Shown: positions 1 to 12,232, counted from the stretch's first letter. The stretch: DNA of 64,000 nt from Epiperipatus broadwayi (GCA_028023455.1 JAQFVV010000042.1:7893922-7957921); one strand, 5' to 3'. Made by a program: numbers and translations. Notes: generated by a model from the letters alone, not told the origin.

Positions 1-960
1 ATCTGCTCCACCAGTTGTTATGAAATCAGTTATAAAAATTGCAGAGATCCAGAAATTATTGAACCTGCTTCCTGGATCTAGGTACAAGAAAATCCCTAAT
101 GGCTAGGACCTTGTCTGGATAAGGTTTTATTCCTTGAGAACCTACCATATGCCAAAAACATCACATCTTTTGTCATCCCCTTTTTTTCACATTCACTGAG
201 AAAAATCTCTACATCTCATCTATGCTCTTCATTAGTCAATGAGGCTATTATAATATACACCATCAATATACATGGTCACAAGCTTTTTGAGTTCATCCAC
301 CAACACTTGATTGATGCATCTCAGCAGTCCAGCTCCATTATTTATCAGATCAAATGACATTCTATTAAATTGATATTGAGTGAGTATCCCTCATACCTGA
401 GATCTGTGTATTGCCGGTCCTCTGGATGAAGCTTGATTTGCCAGTAACTGGTGGTTAGATCGAACATTGAGAACACTCTTTTATCTTTGAACTTCCCTGA
501 CAATTCATGTAAGGGGGGCAGGATATTACAGTGTGGAACTGTTACTCAATTCAGTTACCTAGCATCAAGACATAATCTGACAGTTCCATTTTTTTTGACC
601 ACCACCGGTAGTTTACAGTATGGTGATGAACATTTTGAAATGACCTCCCCCCATTCCACTATTTGGCTTATTTATTTTTGCACTTCTTCCCTATACTGAT
701 GTTGAACAGAGTAAGAACAAGATTGTAATGGATGCTCCTGTTTTAGTTTAATTAGCTGTTCAAAATCCTAGATTATTCCTGGCACATCTGAAAAAATCTG
801 ATTATACTTTTCTGACATCTGCTTGTATGCTTCTTTCTCATTTTCATTTGATATTACTACTTCTTTTACCTTTTCTTCAATAACCTCCTTTGTTTCCTCC
901 TCTTCTACTTATAGCACCCCAATCAAGCTATATAACTTTGATGTTGTAAACTTGACTGCC
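1..960 (-). pseudogene. Ty3/gypsy reverse transcriptase, broken
   Basis: Read on the minus strand, this stretch gives a decayed Ty3/gypsy-type RT in several frames with stops. Near 960-700 come the end of the protease (a GSDFL-like motif) and the RT entry region with the pattern REEVQK, then PVVVKKNGTVRLCLDAR. Near 480-400 is FSMFDLTTSYWQIKLHPED, the segment that precedes the RT active site. Near 290-240 is an LVDELKKLVTMYIDG-like stretch where gypsy RTs carry the YxDD box; here it is degraded. Near 110-60 is the PYPDKVLAIRDFLVPRS segment typical of the RT/RNase H connection. The element runs off the left edge, so RNase H and integrase, if present, lie outside. The short plus-strand reading frames at 451-699 and 823-1032 are antisense shadows. 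Confidence 0.85.
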
Positions 961-1275
961 CCCCTTTCACATATGAACTGTTCTACAGAAAATCTGACCC
1001 TATCAGAATATCATGGATCAGGTCCTTCATGACTAAGAAATACATGTGAGAATCATTTTCAGCTTATTTGTAAATCTATCCAGATCAGTTTAGGTTCCAT
1101 CTTTGCCTTTTTATTGTTAGCCATCATTATCTGGATTGGTTTTATTAGGAAAGTCTGAATGCTAGGCTGTTTGCTTATAATCTTTGTGTACACTTCCTCC
1201 GACAATACCAAAATTTGGCTGCCAGGGTCCTCTAATGGCTCAGCTTCCATCCATGCAATAGTTATCCCTGTCTTA
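960..1275 (-). pseudogene. Ty3/gypsy aspartic protease region
   Basis: A minus-strand frame of 63 codons (1250-1059) contains DPGSQILVLSEEVY, which fits the catalytic D-T/S-G loop of retroelement aspartic proteases followed by the usual flap-side sequence. The active-site residue normally T or S is P here, so the enzyme would be inactive. A second conserved piece, LIGSDFL, lies downstream near 1010-985, as expected at the end of the domain. It sits between gag (upstream, higher coordinates) and RT (downstream), the standard gag-PR-RT order. No start of its own is expected, since this would be part of a polyprotein. Confidence 0.75.
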
Positions 1276-1289
1276 GGGCAGGTTTGACT

Positions 1290-1965
1290 TGCATAATTTG
1301 GGATCCAGTCCTCCCTTCAACATACTAAATTTTCTATGTACTTTTCTTTCTCTCTGTGATCTAACTCCATCTCTCTTTCTTTGCTCCACCTCTCTTTTAT
1401 TCCACCCCTTCCTTTATATTCCTTGATATTGGCTCTGTCCTCACAGACTCCCCTGATTTCTCCATTTTGCCATTGTTTGCTACTTTCTATTTGTTCTAGT
1501 AATTTATCAATTTCCTTTGCTAACTTCCTCCTTCCTATTAACTCGATTATTTCCCCTGGCAGGTTTCTGCCAACAATACCCACAATCTGTTTTTCTGATA
1601 GTTCACATGCTTCCAGCTTCCTTAACCTTGACACCTGACATCTAAAGAAATGAATGTAAGCCTTTTTCTCCTCTTCCTGAAACTTTTGACTGATGATCTG
1701 TGCTTTAGTATATTCTTGCTGCTCTCTATTCCAAAACGTGTTCTTTATGGCCCTTTCATATTCTTGGAAAGTTTATGGTTGGATTAACAATGACTCCCAA
1801 TAAGTCTGGGCATACTTTTGGAGATGATTGTGTGCCATTATTATTTTATTATCTTCCCCAATCCTATGGCCACCAAAGAACCTCTTCAAGCTATTTATAT
1901 GTTTTCCAGGCATTTCCCCTCCTTTCTTTAAATATCTATATTTTGATCAACTCATTTACTTTGCT
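1290..1965 (-). pseudogene. Ty3/gypsy gag (capsid) region, broken
   Basis: The minus strand encodes a charged helical stretch in linked frames: FQEYERAIKNTFW near 1770-1730, then QKFQEEEKKAYIHFF and SRLRKLEACELSEKQIVGIV. This is the layout of the retrotransposon gag domain (W/F-rich start, then a helical segment ending in a 'LP' pair, here NLPGEI). The longest open piece is 105 codons (1634-1317). I saw no clear CCHC zinc knuckle. Plus-strand open frames at 1381-1638 and 1775-2106 are antisense shadows. Confidence 0.65.
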
Positions 1966-2178
1966 ATTCATATCCATCATTGTTTTTCCTATATTTACAT
2001 GAAGTACTGTGATAAATATATAATTTCCCTATCTAATCCACTCCATCTTCTATTTTCTGATCTCTCTTTCTTAAAACCCAACAAACAAATTATAATGCTT
2101 CACTGATATTCTTTCTTTAATTCTTTTGTTATTACTTAACTCTTATATTCTGTCTCTCATACTTTCCCCTCTTCGAAA

Positions 2179-2198
2179 GCCCCTTAGTTGGGATGCCA
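2179..2198 (-). other. Candidate primer binding site of the gypsy element
   Basis: The minus strand reads TGGCATCCCAACTAAGGGGC, starting with TGG like a sequence complementary to a tRNA 3' CCA end. It lies a little over 200 bases upstream of the gag-like frames, where a gypsy leader would place its PBS. If correct, an LTR would follow at higher coordinates, but I could not delimit it. Confidence 0.3.
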
Positions 2199-4048
2199 TT
2201 CTAATGAAATTGTTCTTATTCTATATCACATATAACTCTACATGCATACATGCCATTATAATGCAGTAGTTTATAAAAATAATTCTCTACCCTTGCAGTA
2301 ATTCTATAAGGCAATTAATCTGGTTTCTGTGAAACTTGAGCCAGTCACTGTAATCATAGTACAACTAATTTCATTAATAGTGTGATGTAATTTATTTACA
2401 TATTATACTAATTCAATATTTATTTAAAGCCATTCAAAAAAATTTTACTCCTATTTCTCACCCACCATATTTATGGATCTCACTTTTTGACTCCATGCAC
2501 TAATCTTATTTATATATATAAGAATTATGTTGGAAGGGATTGATTAGAGAACCCTACCACCAGCTGGTTCGCTCAGGGTGGGTTTTATCAACCATAGGAG
2601 ATATATGAGATACAGAAATACATGAATATAAACTTAATCCAATTACCTAACTCTTATTCTAACTCAAATTTATCTCTCTATCTTCTTATAAAACATGAAA
2701 TAAAGAAACAAATGTATATATTTTCACTTAAAAGACTTAATATTCATTATAATATAGAAATCACGGAGTGTAATATTATAATTTTGTGCTCAAATATTTT
2801 AAAAGAATACATGCATGCACACATACTGCATAGATAAAACAAAATGCGATAACAAAAGAGATAATATAATGCAGCATCAAATCCATTCAAACGTAAAATA
2901 GTATTTTGGAATGATGAAGAGAATTATTTAGATTGTCAATAATGAAGAATCTCTACACATTATCATAAAAGATGCACTAATATTTGAGAAAGAAATATAG
3001 GTGAGAAAATGTTCATATTACCTGTATTTTCTCTGGGGGACAATGATGAATACATGAGTAATTACACTAGTTTGCTCGATGCTATTTATCAATGATTTAT
3101 ATGGGTTTAGTTTGATTGATTCCTAAGGAGTTTTTTGGAAATTCACAGGAGAGTGCTTTCTTCCAGGGTAGACATCTGTTTTATACCATAGCATCTGATG
3201 TAACTTCACGGGATGGATCACAGAACCCAGTGTGCTTAATTTCTTACCTCGGCATCTTCATGGCTGATGATTATATTTGATGATTCCAATAATTTTCAAA
3301 TCTCCAATGTAGAAATTAAATAACTCGACCATGGACATATATAATAATGATTTTTCTCTTCAAAACAACATCTATGAAAATTATAGACAGAATAATCTAA
3401 TTAATTTCAATTTTCTTTTTATATTCTTCTCTTTTTTTTTCTAGAAAATTCTCCTTTCACCAGTTTCCGTTTTATTTTTCTTTCTTTTAAAACAATGCTT
3501 TTAGTATTTTTTTTCTTTATTGAGATCAAGGAAATTCCATCAAACACCTGCAATTTATTTTCGACCTTCCCTCTTTGTCTGTTTTTCTTTTAGCATTCTT
3601 TAGATAAAGATCTATGCAGTTTCAACATTTTTTTTCTGTTTAATATCTCCTTTTTATAAAATGCAACCATTTCCATCTTGGAAATAAAATTTATATTATT
3701 ATTATTTTTTCATTTATTCATCCATACAGCAACATACATGCATTTCAACAAAATAAAAAAGCACAAACACCCCCCCCCATTCCTCCTGTTTATTCTAACC
3801 CTTGATCTACCTATTTAAAATATACAAAAGAAAAAGAAAATTGGCCGTAGTCTAATACTAACGATATATAGTTGCACATATATATAATTTTATTTTTGGA
3901 AAAGGGTTTAAATACACCCTGTTACAATAATCAATATTTAACTTCCTTCTATTCCCATAAAATGTATGTTAATTTTTTTGTCTGATGTTACTAAATAAAA
4001 AGATACTATTTGTTTTCCTGAAGGTTTGTGATGATGGTGTTCTAGTTA
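2199..4048. other. AT-rich stretch, possible LTR remnant, no gene
   Basis: No coding signal. The first few hundred bases would hold the 5' LTR if the gypsy assignment is right; I found no TG...CA boundaries. A hairpin-like segment (ACCCT...AGGGT) lies near 2552-2584. Poly-T runs are frequent and a run of C occurs near 3770. Confidence 0.5.
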
Positions 4049-4316
4049 TATTTTTATATTGGACTATTTCTATCATCTAATATGTGTATTAAATGTCTTT
4101 ATAAAAATTTAATTTTAAAAATTTAACTTTATTTAAATATTCCAAATGCATTCAACTGCTAGTAATACCACATCAAACAGATTAGTATATGCATATACTA
4201 ACCTGTTTGATGTGCTATTACTAACAGTTGAATGTATTTGGAATATTTAAATAAAGTTTTTTCTAATGACATTCAATGCACATATTAGATGATGGAAATA
4301 GTCCAATATAAAAATA
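4049..4316. repeat. Palindrome of two Penelope-like 3' tails
   Basis: The left arm (4049-4191) and right arm (4192-4316) are inverted copies, meeting at the perfect palindrome TAGTATATGCATATACTA (4183-4200). The left arm has about 20 extra bases near 4105-4125. The outer sequence (GACATTCAAT on the right strand, preceded by TTTAAATAAAGTT) matches the 3' ends of the PLE fragments at 26.67 and 28.62 kb. I therefore read it as two very short, 5'-truncated PLE copies joined head to head with 3' ends pointing outward. Confidence 0.7.
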
Positions 4317-7300
4317 CAAAAAGATACTATGATTAAATAATAACATTGGGCTCTCATGATTGATTGTTTATTATTACTTGACCAGTTTATTTTAGCATCT
4401 CAATATTTAGATCTACGTCACAAATATTAATGAAATTCCATTATGGAGTATTTTTGTGTTGTTTAATATTTAGACTAATAATACATACACTTGTTTTATG
4501 AAATAATAACTTTTAAGATAATTGTGACTAAAATCTTTCTCAATCCATTTAGTACTGGGATAGTTTTATACAGACTTGTCTTAATTAATCAGTTTGATGT
4601 TATGTGTCATAAGGAATCAAATCAGAAATTTGAGGGATTACAAAATTTGAAATATCCACATAAAGATTAATATTATTTTTATTGAAAGTTCAGAGGGAAA
4701 AAGAATCCAATTATAAACCAATTCTTAAATTGTGCCACATATTCATTTTTGCATAATGTAAAGTGTGTTTTATAATATGATACATGTTCACATATCATCA
4801 AATTCTGATATAATAATTCATTTTAGGCAGTACCTGAAATTTAAATGCAATACAAAAGATGCTATTTTTGTCAATTTAACCATATCAGTAGCTAGAGTGG
4901 GATAGTTGGTCTTACTTATAAAATTTGCATGAAAAGTCTATTTGTTTAAATGATATTTTGATTTGTAATATCACTTTGTAAATTTCATGTGAAATTTCAT
5001 AGTATTTTCCTAACACATTATTATTATTTTTTTAAAAAAAAATCAACAGTGTACATAGTTGACTTTCAGATGTAATAATAATTTTTGCAATGAATATTAT
5101 TATTTTCTTAGTACTGGCTCCATACTTTATAATAGAAATAAAATTTTAAGAATAACTTTTTTGAAACTCTAAAAGAATATTTATATTCAAAATGTGTCAT
5201 TTAAAGTATAGAGAAAAATAATTTCACTAGATTTACTTTTGAACAGTTAGTTATTGGTTATTTAAGATCTATAAGACCTATTTATAAATCTTCTTTACTG
5301 AGGATTACATCATTTTATAATAGTAATAAAAAATATAAAAGTTTAAAGATCTAACTCAATGAATAATGCATACAGCTCTCTTATTTAATTTTCATTAATT
5401 ATTGCCTTTAAATTTTTTTTTTTGTTATAATTTTTTCCTCTAATTATTTAGCTCAATATATTTATTTAATAAAATTATATTTTTTTACTCATTAACTTCA
5501 TTATAATTATTCACAAAAAATTCAGCACATTTAAAAAATATAAAATTAAACAAGAAAAAACTGCAATTCTTGTCACCAGATTTATACTTCTAAAAATAAT
5601 AGTGATACCATAAAAAATTTGTGTCCTATTTTGTTTTTCCTCTATATTTTAAAGATTAAATAATTAATTTTTGAATATTAAAAAAAGCTGATATTGCCTA
5701 GATATTTTTCTAGATCTATGTGCAATTTTATTAATTATTACTCAATATATAATAAGAATCTTTATATTAAAATGTAATTTGAATCTTAATGGTTTATTAG
5801 CGCTGTAATATGCATATGTACATACACCCTAGTCAGAAGTATTGCAGATAATATTAATGTATATATCTACATTTTTAGTCATAGGTTGTTGTTTTTTTTT
5901 TTTTGAAGATTTAAACTTATCAGTTAGTCAAATATATATAGAACATTCTTCAAAGTTTCCTATTAAAAATATCTAACAATACTTTAATTAATCTTATTAT
6001 ATATAGTTGATTTTTTTATTGCCATAACAATTATTGTACATTTAATATTACCACATTCAGCATAACCATCTTGCCTTCATGTTTTCAGAATATTGCAGAA
6101 CATCCTTAAAATAACTTTTTCTATTGCTTGCATATTATATTGATAGAAACTTCATATGTCATTTCAGTGCAAATTTGACATAACAATAGAATTATAGCTT
6201 TATGATAAAATACTAGGTTTTTTACTTTCTAAATATAGCAGTGTTGGATTTAGCACTACCTCATATCATTGAAATATTTAAGCTAATGCACTTCTTATAT
6301 GACCAAAGCTACTGAACAATATTTCTATCACTAATTGTCATCTTTGTTTTTATTCATGTAAAACAATCTTTTTATATAGTAGTAGTATTGCCAATTAAAT
6401 TGCTATTAAAACCCAATTGATTAATTACAACTGATGTTATTTTTATTTTATTATCATTACTTAACACAATATTTTATGTCAGACAAAAGCATTATTTGAG
6501 TTTTTCTTTGTATTTTTGAAATCTATTTTCAGAGCAATAATTTATCTACTGCAGAGCCATCTGTTGTAAATTTGAGCAATAAGTGGCCATTAAATGGAAT
6601 TGCTATATCTGCAAACTAATTTCTTCCCATTGGCCTCTTTAATGATGAGCAATGGATTTGTACTCACACATTATAATATCCAAAATACTATGAAACTTAA
6701 AAATATCTATTGTAAACTTGACAATAAGCAGATGCCTATAGTTCACATAAAATTGAGATCACTAAAATATGTGATTCTTGGCTTAATGTCAGATCTTTGT
6801 AGCTATACAAGAACATTATTAATGTTTGTTAAATTCCAGATTTTTTGTCTTGAATAATACAAATGAAAAATTTGATTGCTGGGTGTATTTATGTGTGCAC
6901 ATTCATCTCCTGGATGAAAAAACAATACTGAAGATGAAAATATAAAAAATATCATTTTCTTACAAGAAATAGTTGTGGATTAGAGTAAATTACTGTTAAT
7001 AATACAATATTTTCATAAATAATTTTTTTTAGATTTTATTTTGAAATTAGCATACAATATCCATAAGAATTTTCCCATGTATATTGAGAGTGATAGGTAG
7101 CTTTTCTTTTATTAATGCATTAATCTAAAATTGAATGTTTTTGTTTTGTTTTGTTTTTTTTTTTAAAAAAAAGTTTTAAATTGTCAAGTGGATCAAAATA
7201 ACTAGCATTTTTAGGTTTAAATGTGTATTTAATGTCAAATGTTTTTTTTATTGACCATCCATCATTATCTAGATAAGAATGATTTGATTAAAAGTAGTGG

Positions 7301-8232
7301 GGGAAAAAAGACTTCAAGATGAAACCTGGTCTACTTAAATAAAATTTAGTTTTAATAATTTTTGGATAATAATCTTTAACATTATTTCAATTTTTGAAAT
7401 AATTTTTAGAATAAAATTAATTTTATTCTGAAATTTTTATACATATTTTATTTCATATATGTGATTGTAAATAAGTGGTTGCAAATTTTTTTTGGCAGGG
7501 CACCAACGTAAATTGCATAGCATTGTAATGGGGGGGGGTCTATAAAAATTAGATTTGTACTTTATTATTATTGAAAGAAACCTATAAAAAGATGAACTAT
7601 TATTGAAAGTGTAATAAGTTCCAAAAATAAGAAGTAGAACATATACAAATATTACATGATGGTGAAAGAGATTGCTGTGCAATGTTCTTTAATGAGCAGC
7701 ACAAACAAAGTTGATTGAGAACTATATTGAGATAGTTTCAATGTTTGAATAAAATATGCTTTTAAAAACAGGTAGAATATGTCAAGAAATTCAAAAGAGT
7801 AGAGTATGTTATCTGGAGAGAGAGAAAAAGCAAAGATTAACAGCAGAAGTGATTTTACGAGAAAAAGAGAAAGAAGTGAAGGAATAATTTATTGCATTTA
7901 TTATTCTGGATGGTATCTAATAGAAGAAAAGAGATTGAGACTTTTTATTCTGGATATCATAAAAGATCAAATTAGAAATGTATTATAAGGAAAGATGCTG
8001 AAGTCAGAGGACAAATTTTGATTCTAAAAGAATCCAAGTTTCAGTGAAACCCTTTTATCCATGGTTACGATTGGTTGTTAAAGTTTTCACAATTAATCTC
8101 AGAATAGGTAATGAAAAAAAGAAATCCTACTAGTAAATGATATTTCTCTGAATAATCAGTTTATATGATAATATCATCTCAAGAAAAAGAATAGATTTCA
8201 AATTCAAGGAAATTATTTGTAATATGATTTAT
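4317..8232. other. AT-rich stretch, no recognised feature
   Basis: Very AT-rich with many homopolymer runs. Open frames at 6594-6857, 7437-7682 and 7806-7988 resemble no family I recognise and have the composition of the surrounding DNA. A run of G occurs at about 7530. Confidence 0.6.
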
Positions 8233-8617
8233 AAACAATTCAAAACAAAGCAAAACTCTCTGTACATTAGTGCCATCTTGTGCCAACAAGAGCAATCAAT
8301 GGATGCCAGAAGGCTTGTGCATAAAATCTCTATCTAGTGCCTACTCATCCAATATCCGTAGACTAGTTTCTGGCTTGTGGCCTTCATCAGTGAGGAGCCT
8401 TGGATCTGAGAGCACTGCACCTAGATCTTAGGATCCAATGCAACCCTCTAGCAGCCATCTTTTAACTCTACTTAACTACAAAACTATGCGAATGAAATTG
8501 AAAACACAATAATATTTTCAATCCAAGCTCAATAGCTTATATAGCATCCATTGATTGCTCTTGTTGGCACAAGATGGCACTACTGCATGGAGAGTTTTGC
8601 TTTGTTTTTAATTGTTT
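8233..8617. mobile_element. Inverted-repeat element carrying one hammerhead motif
   Basis: Arms of about 74 bases (8233-8306 and 8544-8617) are inverted copies of each other; both contain GCCATCTTGTGCCAACAAGA or its complement. Between them lies about 240 bases with one minus-strand HHR motif (8355-8396) and then unrelated AT-rich sequence. Flanking bases to the right (8620-8665, ending in CATGTGATGTTTA) match the outer flank of the 43 kb palindrome, so the real element extends past the arm. No coding capacity. Probably a non-autonomous retroelement relative of the 43 kb palindrome. Confidence 0.65.
8355..8396 (-). ncRNA. Hammerhead ribozyme motif, family B
   Basis: The minus strand gives core CTGATGA, a stem II of GGC/GCC closing a CACAA loop, then GAAAC, a CTAG palindrome for stem III, and a GTC cleavage triplet. 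Every core nucleotide of the C-U-G-A-N-G-A ... G-A-A-A ... U-H consensus is kept. Stem I is TCCTCA against TACGGA, with two internal mismatches next to A-T, so this copy may be weak. The position next to the core in stem II is an A/A mismatch in all family B copies. Confidence 0.7.
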
Positions 8618-11175
8618 AATAACAATTATGTGCTAGTATGAGATAGTGATCATGTGATGTTTAGTGGTTTTAATATGATTTATAACATTTTTAATGTATT
8701 AATCAATTTGATGTAAATGTCTGTACAATATATTGTAACTGTCAGAATTGCACAACCCACAGGACAATCCCACATGTGTATTCCACATTCTGATGTCACA
8801 GAATATTTTTTTCTTTTACAGCCCACTAAGATCAGGGAGAAAATAAGAGACTATTAACTATTTACCTATGTTATTGATTGCAAATACAGAAACTGCCAGA
8901 AATAATGAGACAACACTATTTATTCACGTATCTAACAAAATATGCACTGGCATAATTTTAATCACTTGATATATAACTTAAGGTAAATAAACTTTTCCAA
9001 ATTTTATTAAATTAATTTTAATTATGCACAGATATAATATAGGTAATATAAAGGTGTAAAGTAATTGATACTATTTTAGAATACCAACTTTAATTGTTCG
9101 AATGGATTCCTATCTACTGCATAGACATCTATCTGCTCCCAATTATCATCTCTGCTGTTCTAATGCTAAGTGATACAATCTTATAAATTAGATATGATCT
9201 TACTAATTTACTGTTGTGATAAATTGCAGGTTAAGATATAAGTACATAATAAGTAATAAAATATAATTGTAAAATACAGGGATTCATATCTGTATTACAA
9301 TAATTATATAAGAGTGCATACATGGAAATATTATATGCCTATAGTAGGAATTAAACTTCCACAGCATATATAGCACACAGTGACCAGCAGTCACATACAT
9401 ATCACTATCCAAGATGTATGACAGAAAAATGAATTGCATGTGATAGGAATTGATCATCTACTACACATCACTGTTTAAATAAGATAATGATTGTAAGGGA
9501 TTAGCTGTCACAAATGATATTACAATCATCTAATACATGTTACATAATAATGAGAATAAGATGTAACTCATAACCTGAATTGACTGATACTAGCCATCCA
9601 TTCTTATCAATAATCCAAATACAAGATTAGTTAACTAAAATTGACATCTATTTAACAGAATCCTAACCTAGCTTGTCTATGCAGCAGATTGTCTTTGTAA
9701 TTTTAAAATTTTACTGATTTAACATATTATTAAATAAATAAAGTGGAAATAACAGATTAACATACCAACATTTAGTAGCATGGCCAGAGATTGTGATCAA
9801 AAGTTAATTGACTTTATAGAATAATTTTTATATACTTATTGCCAACAAGATTGTGGTGTAAAAATAGAAGAATAAACTATCATTTCATGCTCATCAACAA
9901 ATTAATTACATAACTATTCATTAACAAATTTTATTAAATCAAACAATAATTAACCAAATGTGAATTTAAAGTTTATACTTATTCTTTCAGCTGTAATGGT
10001 TTATGTTCAGTCCTTAGGTATTGGCAGAGTTGATTCTTTATCATAGCTGTGATGGAAGGTTGTTTGGGGATTTGACAGTGATTTTCTTTTGTTTAATGGT
10101 TGGATCTTCCAATAGCACTGAGCATCAGACTTTACTTAGATGGATTCATGATGGACATATGATTTCTTTTGTTGTTGACAGTTCTTTCTCGGGACTCATT
10201 GATGGATTTGCGATATGTCCTCTTTCAGCTTGACAGAATAAGGCAGATGGCTTTTTTACTCTTGCATAGCAGATTTGCTTGAACTAGCAATTACTAATAA
10301 ATTAAAGCAGAATAATAATTGACGAATAACTGCAGAAAAATAATTACTGGCAAAATAAGGATAGACTGAAGACAGGATCAAGGTAAAAGACTAAAGCTAG
10401 AATTATCACAATGTAATTTCCTTCACTATTTATATGATTTTGAGCTATCTTATCAGTAAAATTCAGATTGATCTCATATCGTTTGGATCCTCTGATTTAT
10501 TGGCCATAAATAACTTCATTACTTTCGCTGAGGTCCAAGTTTATTTGTCCTATACTCTATTGGCAATCTCTTATTTTGGAACTGGAATAACAGCCTTTTT
10601 AATTAAATTATTTTAATTATTTATTTCCTCAAACTTAATCTAGTAATCTGTTTACAAGCATTTTAATTACTTTTTCTAGAATATTATTTCTTCCTTTAAC
10701 AACTTTTCTTTTAAACTAATTTTGGCTAAATTTAGAATCTATTATCTTTTTTTTTTTACAAACTTTAGAAAATATTTTATTTTTAACACAAATTAACTTT
10801 ACAATTAATTACACTGTATATGCATTTATAATAGATATTTAATTTTTATTTATAAAAATTTATTAAAACATTTACTTTTAAATTTTATAAGTAATTCCTA
10901 ACATGCAAACATGAAGTGTATATATGTGCGCATATATATATAGCTTCAATATATTGTTGAACTTTGTATTATTTATATTTAATTTTATTGTCTGCAATTG
11001 TTAATAATATGTTAATTTTTGGCATCTGTTTCTGTTTGATTTTTTTTTCATCAATACAATGATACTTCTGTTATTATCAAGTGTTTTGTTTAAATGATTA
11101 AAAACTATGTTATTTATTATATGAGAAAATATTATCAGTAGAATAACGATTTAAACTAACTTACTGTTGAGAATA
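8618..11175. other. AT-rich stretch, no recognised gene
   Basis: Starts with the element flank ending near 8665. At about 9980-10610 the composition is a little less AT-rich and a 70-codon frame occurs (10021-10233), but I recognise no domain. Nothing else supportable. Confidence 0.5.
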
Positions 11176-11177
11176 TA

Positions 11178-11255
11178 TATGCTAAAACAGGCAAAACTCA
11201 TTATTTAACAACACTTATACACAAGCATAATAGGAGGTGGTCATGTAGTGAGAAT
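11178..11255. repeat. Collapsed terminus of the family B element
   Basis: The end sequence AAAACAGGCAAAACTCATTA, identical to the left end of the 43 kb palindrome, is followed almost at once by the sequence that lies outside that palindrome's right end (ACACTTATACACAAGCATAA, then GGAGGTGGTCATG). The whole HHR-bearing middle is missing, as if the inner part had been deleted between the two arms. Confidence 0.6.
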
Positions 11256-11271
11256 ATACTGTATATGCTAG

Positions 11272-11335
11272 AAGACCCCCCACCCCCGATATATAAATTG
11301 TCTTTTTTTATGGATCACTGGGGGGGGGGTACAAA
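11272..11335. repeat. Short C-tract and G-tract pair
   Basis: A C-rich run (about 11275-11288) is followed some 40 bases later by a pure G run (about 11322-11330). The two could pair as a hairpin. It is one of several G or C homopolymers in the window. Confidence 0.6.
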
Positions 11336-11477
11336 AAGATTTATATTTAAAGATAAAATACAATGCTATAAAATCCTTAAATGTAAATGAAAACGATTAT
11401 TTAAAAGAGCTATTAGATTATTGGAACCTTGGGCATAATAACAACATTGGCATCAGTATAGGATTTGGGCTTTCCGT

Positions 11478-11760
11478 CATCATATTTTCAAAGGTATGGA
11501 TGACTGAAGAGTTGGAGGTTGGAGTAGATTGAAACCTGTCCATTAAAGTATGAAGATTTGCTATCTTAATATAAACTGAGCACTGATTATATGTGTGAGA
11601 GTTGATAATCTGGACCAACTGATGAGTGCTAGTTCAGCATGAAATACGTGTATTGGTGATTATTCATCTTTTCTACATGTGTGCGATCATGTGTATCAGT
11701 GATATGAGATAGTGTGGATAGTTGAAAGGTGCTTGAAAATCTGAGTTCAAATCCCCTATA
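11478..11760 (+). mobile_element. Single right half of the family A foldback element
   Basis: From TATGGATGACTGAAGAGTTG to CTGAGTTCAAATCCCC this matches the centre and right arm of the 43.6-44.09 kb foldback element. There is no left arm. It includes the best HHR in the window (11605-11663). It ends in a box resembling a tRNA B box (GAGTTCAAATCCC), as do its relatives. The minus-strand frame at 11618-11418 is a shadow. Confidence 0.7.
11605..11663 (+). ncRNA. Hammerhead ribozyme, family A, intact core
   Basis: All parts of a type I hammerhead are in order. Stem I 5' strand is ATAATC, a TGG bulge, then ACCAA (11605-11618). Core CTGATGA is at 11619-11625. Stem II GTGCT/AGCAT closes an AGTTC loop (11626-11640) with five pairs, the first a G-U. 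GAAA follows (11641-11644), then a TACGTG self-pairing stem III and a GTA cleavage site ending at 11652. The 3' strand of stem I is TTGGT then GATTAT (11653-11663), fully complementary to the two 5' segments. H17 is A rather than the usual C. Short self-complementary stem III is known from PLE-type HHRs, which are thought to act as dimers. Activity is inference. Confidence 0.8.
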
Positions 11761-12003
11761 TTATACAATATGTCTTGATATAAATCCAGCCACTAAAGAA
11801 TAATTGTTGACTGTCACTCTTGGTTAAAATTAAACTATATGGGTTCAGCACTCACAGGAGTATGTCACCTCATTACAAATCATATTTTTGCTTTATTGTC
11901 TTCTGACAAATTGTCTTTTAACTAAAAGTAATTATATACATTCTAACCTTCTAATATTAATAAAAATTAGTAACTAGTAACTATAAAATAGTTTAAGCTA
12001 GTC

Positions 12004-12092
12004 TTGCATTGGTGGTCGAGAGGTCAGCACGACTGACTTGCACTTCTAGGCAGTTGCCCAGGTTGCGGGTTTGTGTCCCGGCCGATGCTATG
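12004..12092 (+). repeat. tRNA-like SINE head, copy 1
   Basis: About 85 bases fold like a tRNA: acceptor strands GCATTGG and CCGATGC pair over seven positions, GGTCGAGAGGTCA resembles an A box, and GGGTTTGTGTCCC a T arm and B box. It is followed by a short A-rich run. A second copy lies at 51464-51541 on the other strand. Both lack a clean anticodon arm or carry an expanded variable region, so a tRNA-derived SINE or tRNA pseudogene fits better than a working tRNA gene. Confidence 0.65.
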
Positions 12093-12206
12093 ACCCTTAA
12101 TAAAAAAAAATAGTTTAAGCTAATATCAATTGCCCCTATAATTAGGCGTTCCATTTTCTAACCTAATAAAGTATATTCTCTGTGACATGCAAACTCATTA
12201 ATGTGC

Positions 12207-12232
12207 ATCCTCGGCCTAGCTCAGTGGTTGGT
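12207..12232 (+). repeat. tRNA A-box-like SINE fragment
   Basis: CCTAGCTCAGTGGTTGG matches the tRNA A-box consensus (TAGCTCAGTGG). No B box or 3' tail follows, so this is a fragment at most. Confidence 0.4.

Noticed and set aside
451-699. Plus-strand frame of 82 codons
   Set aside because: Antisense to the gypsy RT remnant, which explains the sequence.
10021-10233. 70-codon frame in a less AT-rich patch as a host exon
   Set aside because: No recognisable domain, no convincing splice sites, and no neighbour exon.
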